Program-made: the position numbers and the translations under genes
Notes under the pieces: generated by a model
Seen by the model: the letters and a program-made list of their open reading frames with translations, nothing else
The model's database searches: none
Told to the model about the DNA's origin: nothing
Shown here: piece after piece, positions 22,820 through 26,318 of the stretch
Layout of the letters: each line of letters starts with the position of its first letter
Numbering within the stretch: position 1 is the stretch's first letter
Source: a virus
IMG/VR virus record: IMGVR_UViG_3300025168_000569
Location: 1 to 26,318 of that record
DNA length: 26,318 bases
Strand: one strand, 5' to 3'

Positions 22820-22829
22820 GTCTATCTCC

Positions 22830-23309
22830 TTATTTTACGTATTTTCCTCTGAGTGTTCCTGATTTTCTCATTCCACCCATACTTGCCATTTGTGGTCCAG
22901 CTCTAAATCTTTTTTTACTTTCTTCTTGTTTAGGAGCTGTTACTTTTTTAGGTGTTTTTAATTTACCTTGTTTATTTTTTTGCATACCACCATATTTAGT
23001 ATCTTCAGTAATTTGTTGTACTTTACCAATATTACCTTTAGTATTACGATTAACCTTGACTGTATAACCCATGTCAGGACCTACAGGTTTAAGTTGTGTA
23101 GGTGTATAGGGATTACCAGAACCTTTAGAAATCTTACCAGTTGTTTTAGTTTTAACTGTTTTCATATAAGCAGGTTTAAACTTTTTACCAGATGTATCTG
23201 TAGGTTTATATCCTTTTGAGCCAGGAGCTCTTGTAGGCTTTTCTTTTGCTAAAGGACCTGTGTATACAGACTTCCTTAAAAAGTCTTCTATTGTTTTAAA
23301 AATTGCCAT
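22830..23309 (-). CDS. Lysine-rich low-complexity protein, 159 aa
   Basis: After a short amphipathic start (MAIFKTIEDFLRKSV) the protein is Lys, Thr, Gly and Pro rich and very basic (KPAYMKTVKTKTTGKISKG, NKQGKLKTPKKVTAPK), with few hydrophobic residues, and so probably disordered. The C-terminus is FRAGPQMASMGGMRKSG. Its start overlaps the stop of the 55-residue gene as TAATG. It may bind DNA in the head or tail. No family recognised. It forms a basic gene trio with the genes on either side. Confidence 0.72.
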   Translation of the reverse strand: MAIFKTIEDFLRKSVYTGPLAKEKPTRAPGSKGYKPTDTSGKKFKPAYMKTVKTKTTGKISKGSGNPYTPTQLKPVGPDMGYTVKVNRNTKGNIGKVQQITEDTKYGGMQKNKQGKLKTPKKVTAPKQEESKKRFRAGPQMASMGGMRKSGTLRGKYVK

Positions 23310-23476
23310 TACCTTTTTCTCCCTTGTTTAAGTTTAAGTTTAGGAATCTTCTTAAACTTCGTAGAAGAATTCTTTGTAAGCATACTTTTTTTATATGCCT
23401 TTTCTGCTTTTTTCTTTTTCTTTCCATACTGCTCTTTATGAATAAACGACAATGTATTAGCTGTAGTAAAACTCAA
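23309..23476 (-). CDS. Tiny lysine-rich protein, 55 aa, TTG start
   Basis: The gap between the 159- and 259-residue genes is filled by a frame starting at TTG (23476-23474) with an AGGAGG box nine bases upstream, overlapping the preceding stop as TTGA. About a third of the residues are Lys or Arg (QYGKKKKKAEKAYKKS, KFKKIPKLKLKQGRKR). The stop overlaps the next ATG as TAATG. The strong ribosome site and both overlaps make it convincing despite the unusual start. It may bind nucleic acid. Confidence 0.65.
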   Translation of the reverse strand: MSFTTANTLSFIHKEQYGKKKKKAEKAYKKSMLTKNSSTKFKKIPKLKLKQGRKR

Positions 23477-24252
23477 TATTTAGACCCTCCTGTTTTGTTA
23501 GAAGAGTGTCTACCATAGTTAGGGTATCTAATACCTTTAGCAATCTTCCAAGCATCTTGACTCATTCTACGTCTTTGAGTTACAGATATTTGTTCTGCTT
23601 TCTGATTAGCCATTTGTTTCAATGTTAAGAAACAAGCAGACTTAGCTTCATTAAGTAAGTATGTAAACATCTGTACTGGTAAGTCAGGAGTAAATGTATC
23701 TGACATTGTAAATGCTACTGACCTTTTACCATGACTTTGTGTCTTACTGTTTTGCAATGTAGACTCTAAAGTTTTTAAGTATGCATCCATTACAATAGTT
23801 TCATCATCAAAAGATGTAAAATACTGTGGACATTTATCATTAAGTATGTTAAGAGTAATACCAGTAGTATCTGTAACTTTCTTTATGTTAGTAGCAGTAC
23901 TATCTCTAGCATCTACTATATCCATAAAATCTTCTGGTAACTTATAATCTATCATTTGAAAGTTATCTTTATCTGTAGCTTTCTTTTTATTATTATACTT
24001 AATCCATTTTAAGTCAATAATATCTTCAGGTAACTTCATGTGAGTAGGTCTATCATCTGTACCACTAGCTGTTAATTTAAATAACTCATATAAGAATGCA
24101 TAGTTCTTACCATCAATAATATTGTAGTAAGTAGTTTTAATTATCTGTGCTACTTGTAAAGCTTCTACACTATCATTAATGCTATTGACATCATCTGAGT
24201 CCATATCAGATAAGATGTCTTGAGTCATTGCTAGTAAATTCATTTTAGCCAT
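23473..24252 (-). CDS. Probable head-tail adaptor (T7 gp11-like)
   Basis: The opening MNLLAMTQDILSDMDSDDVN and VAQIIKTTYYNIIDGKNY, and the helical end LLNEAKSACFLTLKQMANQ, look like the adaptor proteins of marine podoviruses (tail tubular protein A). The position, after capsid proteins and before the nozzle, agrees with T7 gp11 (196 residues); this one is longer at 259. The C-terminal 30 residues are basic (SVTQRRRMSQDAWKIAK). An AGGA box precedes the ATG. Function is inferred by pattern and place, not by a diagnostic motif. Confidence 0.68.
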   Translation of the reverse strand: MAKMNLLAMTQDILSDMDSDDVNSINDSVEALQVAQIIKTTYYNIIDGKNYAFLYELFKLTASGTDDRPTHMKLPEDIIDLKWIKYNNKKKATDKDNFQMIDYKLPEDFMDIVDARDSTATNIKKVTDTTGITLNILNDKCPQYFTSFDDETIVMDAYLKTLESTLQNSKTQSHGKRSVAFTMSDTFTPDLPVQMFTYLLNEAKSACFLTLKQMANQKAEQISVTQRRRMSQDAWKIAKGIRYPNYGRHSSNKTGGSKY

Positions 24253-24260
24253 AATTTATC

Positions 24261-24830
24261 CTATGTTGCAGTTATTGTTAATCCTACTTTTTGAAAGACC
24301 ATATCACCAGAGGCTCCTGTATTTTGAGCATAGATTTCAAAGTAATCATTTGTAGCAGCATTATAAAAACAAGACCCAGCCATTTGAACTAATTCACCTG
24401 TAGCAGAAGTTACAACTGATTGAGAGCCAGCAATAACAGTTCCATTCCTATGAATTGATACCATTATATCTCTAGGTGAGCCTGAAGCTTGACTTACACT
24501 TACATCAAAATCAAGTTTTAATAATGTTGTTGCTGTTCCTGTGTATGTTAACCTAGCTGTAGTTGCTTCTGTAACTAAGCTACTATAACCTGAAGCTACT
24601 GTAGTTGGTGCTACTTTTGCAGTAGAACCACTATGAGCTAATGTATATGGAGAACCTGTATTGTAGAAATAAAACTTACCTTTTGGTAAAGCTAAACTAT
24701 CTGTTGCTAAAGTAGACCATGCACCTGAACCAGAACCATTAGCAATATATACAGTCTTATTAGAAGCTGCCGCTACTCCTTTTGGTTCATGTAGGTCAGT
24801 TCCTGTAATAAGTTTATGTTGTATTGTCAT
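24261..24830 (-). CDS. Virion surface protein, probable head fibre or decoration
   Basis: The N-terminal motif GTDLHEPKGVAAASNKTVY and ANGSGSGAW is recurrent at the start of podovirus virion proteins and may attach to the head. The C-terminal half (LKLDFDVSVSQASGSPRD, VSIHRNGTVIAG, NDYFEIYAQNTG) looks like a beta sandwich or jelly roll. Length is 189. AGGAAA precedes the ATG at 24830. It lies downstream of the hairpin at 24854-24880, so it may be made in lower amounts than the capsid genes upstream. Exact role not shown. Confidence 0.68.
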   Translation of the reverse strand: MTIQHKLITGTDLHEPKGVAAASNKTVYIANGSGSGAWSTLATDSLALPKGKFYFYNTGSPYTLAHSGSTAKVAPTTVASGYSSLVTEATTARLTYTGTATTLLKLDFDVSVSQASGSPRDIMVSIHRNGTVIAGSQSVVTSATGELVQMAGSCFYNAATNDYFEIYAQNTGASGDMVFQKVGLTITAT

Positions 24831-24853
24831 AATGTTTCCTGTATTAAATTAGG

Positions 24854-24880
24854 GGTAAGCCCTCCTAAGAGGGCATTACC
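24854..24880 (-). terminator. Strong hairpin after the capsid-side genes, probable partial terminator
   Basis: GCCCTC (24859-24864) pairs with GAGGGC (24869-24874) around a four-base loop, extended by GGTAA (24854-24858) and TTACC (24876-24880) with one bulged base. It lies six bases after the stop of the 162-residue gene. On the minus strand it is followed by CCTAATTTAATA, only a weak U-tract, so it may attenuate or protect 3' ends rather than terminate fully. Position recalls the T7 terminator after gene 10. Confidence 0.6.
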
Positions 24881-24886
24881 GAGGTA

Positions 24887-25375
24887 TTACTTGTCGTATG
24901 CGAATTCTACGACACATCTTGCTTTACCAGTTAACAAATCGTCAGCTGACTTATCTACGATAAGTTGACCTGGATTTGCACCGATGCCTTTACCAATTAA
25001 AGCACCAGCACCGTTAACAACATTACCAGCTGTACCGATAGCTGTTTGAGTTGCCTCATCAGCTTCGATTAAACCGTTAACGTCAATATCAGTACCATCT
25101 TTCTGCTCAAGACCAACTGTTAAGTCAGTAGTAGTAGAAGTAGATGTAAATGCTTCATCGATATAAAGAGTAGCAGACACAATAGATGCGTTTGCTGGGA
25201 TTACTTGTGGTAGGTTGCTGTTAAGAGCAGCAGGCAAATCATCAAAAGAGAAGTGCCATTCTGCGGACTTAACTACGCCCATTTTAGTAGACTCTTGACC
25301 ACCATATTTATTTTTAGTAGTACGAGTACCATAATGATTTGCAACGCCACGAACTGGAGCCATTTCAATAGTCAT
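24887..25375 (-). CDS. Structural protein following the capsid gene, probable decoration
   Basis: The 162-residue product is beta-rich and Ala/Thr/Gly-rich (VIPANASIVSATLYIDEAF, TDLTVGLEQKDG, NVVNGAGALIGKG). The pattern of a beta sandwich, and the place directly after the major capsid gene, suggest a head decoration or stabilising protein. AAGGAG precedes the ATG. By eye it and the capsid gene have higher GC and more regular codon use than the other late genes, as expected of heavily expressed genes. Family not recognised. Confidence 0.68.
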   Translation of the reverse strand: MTIEMAPVRGVANHYGTRTTKNKYGGQESTKMGVVKSAEWHFSFDDLPAALNSNLPQVIPANASIVSATLYIDEAFTSTSTTTDLTVGLEQKDGTDIDVNGLIEADEATQTAIGTAGNVVNGAGALIGKGIGANPGQLIVDKSADDLLTGKARCVVEFAYDK

Positions 25376-25386
25376 AACTTTTCTCC

Positions 25387-26318
25387 TTAGTAAGTTGCTT
25401 CATCAGTTAATAAAACGCCTAGTGTATCAGCACGCTGAACACCAAACCCGAACCTAGAAGTAACCTGATATTTATCAGCTCTTTCTTCTTGGTCTCTCCA
25501 ACCTTCTGTTTGCGGAGCACGTCTCCATGCATGCATAACAGGCTTACATGAATCATCTGCTACGCACATGAAGATGTTAGCCTTATCACCAACTTCAGCT
25601 GTATCATTAGCTAGGTCATATGCTGCACCGTTAATAGCTTCTGTTGCTGTAAGTGATGGTAAGAAGTTAGAAGTATAAATATCCCAACCCATAATGTTTC
25701 TTACGAAACGATGGTCTCTAGCAAAGCCTTCGTTAAGAACACCTTGGAATTGCGGAGTGTTATTAACAACTGTAGTTGCTGAGATTAATGTGTTAAGAGT
25801 TGCTTCTACGATAGGGTCAACAATTGCAATACGACCTGATGCAGGTGAATTAGCTTTGTCAAACGCTAGTTTCATAGATACAAAGTCAGCAAGAACAACA
25901 TTTCTTGTTGATGCTCCAGCGCCACCAGCAATAAAGCGGTGAGGTCTATTATTAACTAAGTTAAGATTAGCTGCTGTTTGTCCGCCATTAGCGACAGCTA
26001 GAAAACGTCCTTCGTGGTTTTCACCAAGAGCACGTGTAGATTCCATAGCTCTCATAGCCATGAGTGTATCTACTTGTGAACCATCTTCACGTAGGTCATC
26101 AGTAACTTTCCAAGCATCACCGATATAATCAGTAATAGCTAAAGTAATGTTACCTGTATCTATGTTAGTAAAGTTCAATGGTGTATCTTCAGCTGCATCT
26201 TGAAGTGTTACAGTACCAACTGTTTTAATGTTTAGTGTTGTACCTGAACCGAAGTCTGTTACATCACGATACATTCCTTCTGGAAGAAGGTAGTCGTGTA
26301 AGTTATCAAGAATAAACT
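25387..26318 (-). CDS. Major capsid protein (5' end beyond the window)
   Basis: The frame is open to the right edge: before the ATG at 26274 it continues as FILDNLHDYLLPEG, then MYRDVTDFGSGTTL, so the true start lies outside and at least 310 residues are present. DWxAW-like segments (TDYIGDAWKVTDDL), ALGENHEGRFLAVANG and RFGFGVQRADTLGVLL look like the coat proteins of podoviruses of the HK97-fold group, with a spine helix and a beta P-domain. Codon use is strongly biased. It is the first visible gene of the late arm. The assignment as major capsid is by pattern and position. Confidence 0.8.
   Translation of the reverse strand, partial: FILDNLHDYLLPEGMYRDVTDFGSGTTLNIKTVGTVTLQDAAEDTPLNFTNIDTGNITLAITDYIGDAWKVTDDLREDGSQVDTLMAMRAMESTRALGENHEGRFLAVANGGQTAANLNLVNNRPHRFIAGGAGASTRNVVLADFVSMKLAFDKANSPASGRIAIVDPIVEATLNTLISATTVVNNTPQFQGVLNEGFARDHRFVRNIMGWDIYTSNFLPSLTATEAINGAAYDLANDTAEVGDKANIFMCVADDSCKPVMHAWRRAPQTEGWRDQEERADKYQVTSRFGFGVQRADTLGVLLTDEATY

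Noticed and set aside
22968-23518. Cys/Phe-rich + strand frames opposite the basic proteins
   Set aside because: Their composition is the complement of Lys-rich coding sequence; no ribosome sites or coherent context.
1-26318. tRNA genes, CRISPR arrays, insertion sequences and long direct repeats
   Set aside because: None were recognised on reading; gaps between genes are short and leave no room for them.

Overview
This window looks like part of the genome of an AT-rich, T7-like podovirus, probably marine. Several features support this: two opposed gene arms that meet near position 10,670, tightly packed genes joined by ATGA or TAATG overlaps, a complete T7-type replication set, and a late block that follows the T7 order capsid, adaptor, nozzle, then internal (ejection) proteins. 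The low GC content (about one third by eye), the SSB and Endonuclease I homologues, and the cobalamin-dependent ribonucleotide reductase resemble phages of marine Alphaproteobacteria. The host cannot be fixed from sequence alone. No RNA polymerase, integrase, terminase, portal, holin or tRNA gene is visible here, so the window is an incomplete genome.

Early/middle arm, + strand, 1-10,669. A small secreted protein and a zinc-ribbon protein lead into a separate primase (T7 gp4 N-half) and helicase (gp4 C-half). A family A DNA polymerase follows in two pieces: exonuclease plus thumb at 2277-3440, and palm/fingers at 3677-4387, with a 78-residue unrelated gene between them. Next come SSB, a one-pass membrane protein, a 5'-3' exonuclease, Endonuclease I, a small acidic protein and a calcineurin-like phosphoesterase. 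A near-consensus sigma70 promoter at 7154-7182 appears to start a leaderless DUF3310 gene. It is followed by four small genes, a monomeric class II ribonucleotide reductase (8312-10174), a small hydrophobic ORF and a SLOG-like protein. Together these genes would open host DNA, recycle it to nucleotides and copy the phage genome.

Late arm, - strand, read from 26,318 down to 10,644. It begins with the major capsid protein, which runs off the right edge. Then come two beta-rich structural proteins separated by a strong hairpin, a probable head-tail adaptor, three lysine-rich basic proteins (one starting at TTG and only 55 residues), and a nozzle (gp12-like) protein. The ejection set follows: a GNAT-like gp13 counterpart, a gp14-like Ala/Gly/Gln protein, an 1802-residue gp16-like giant, a coiled-coil gp15-like protein, and a protein joining an HExxH metallopeptidase-like domain to a lytic transglycosylase. 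A 55-residue putative secreted ORF ends the arm and overlaps the converging SLOG gene.

The most notable points are the polymerase split exactly before motif A, the promoter whose predicted +1 is the A of an ATG, the peptidase-transglycosylase fusion, the cluster of basic proteins in the tail block, and several short secreted or cysteine-rich proteins in the early arm. Function calls rest on motifs read by eye; no database search was run.
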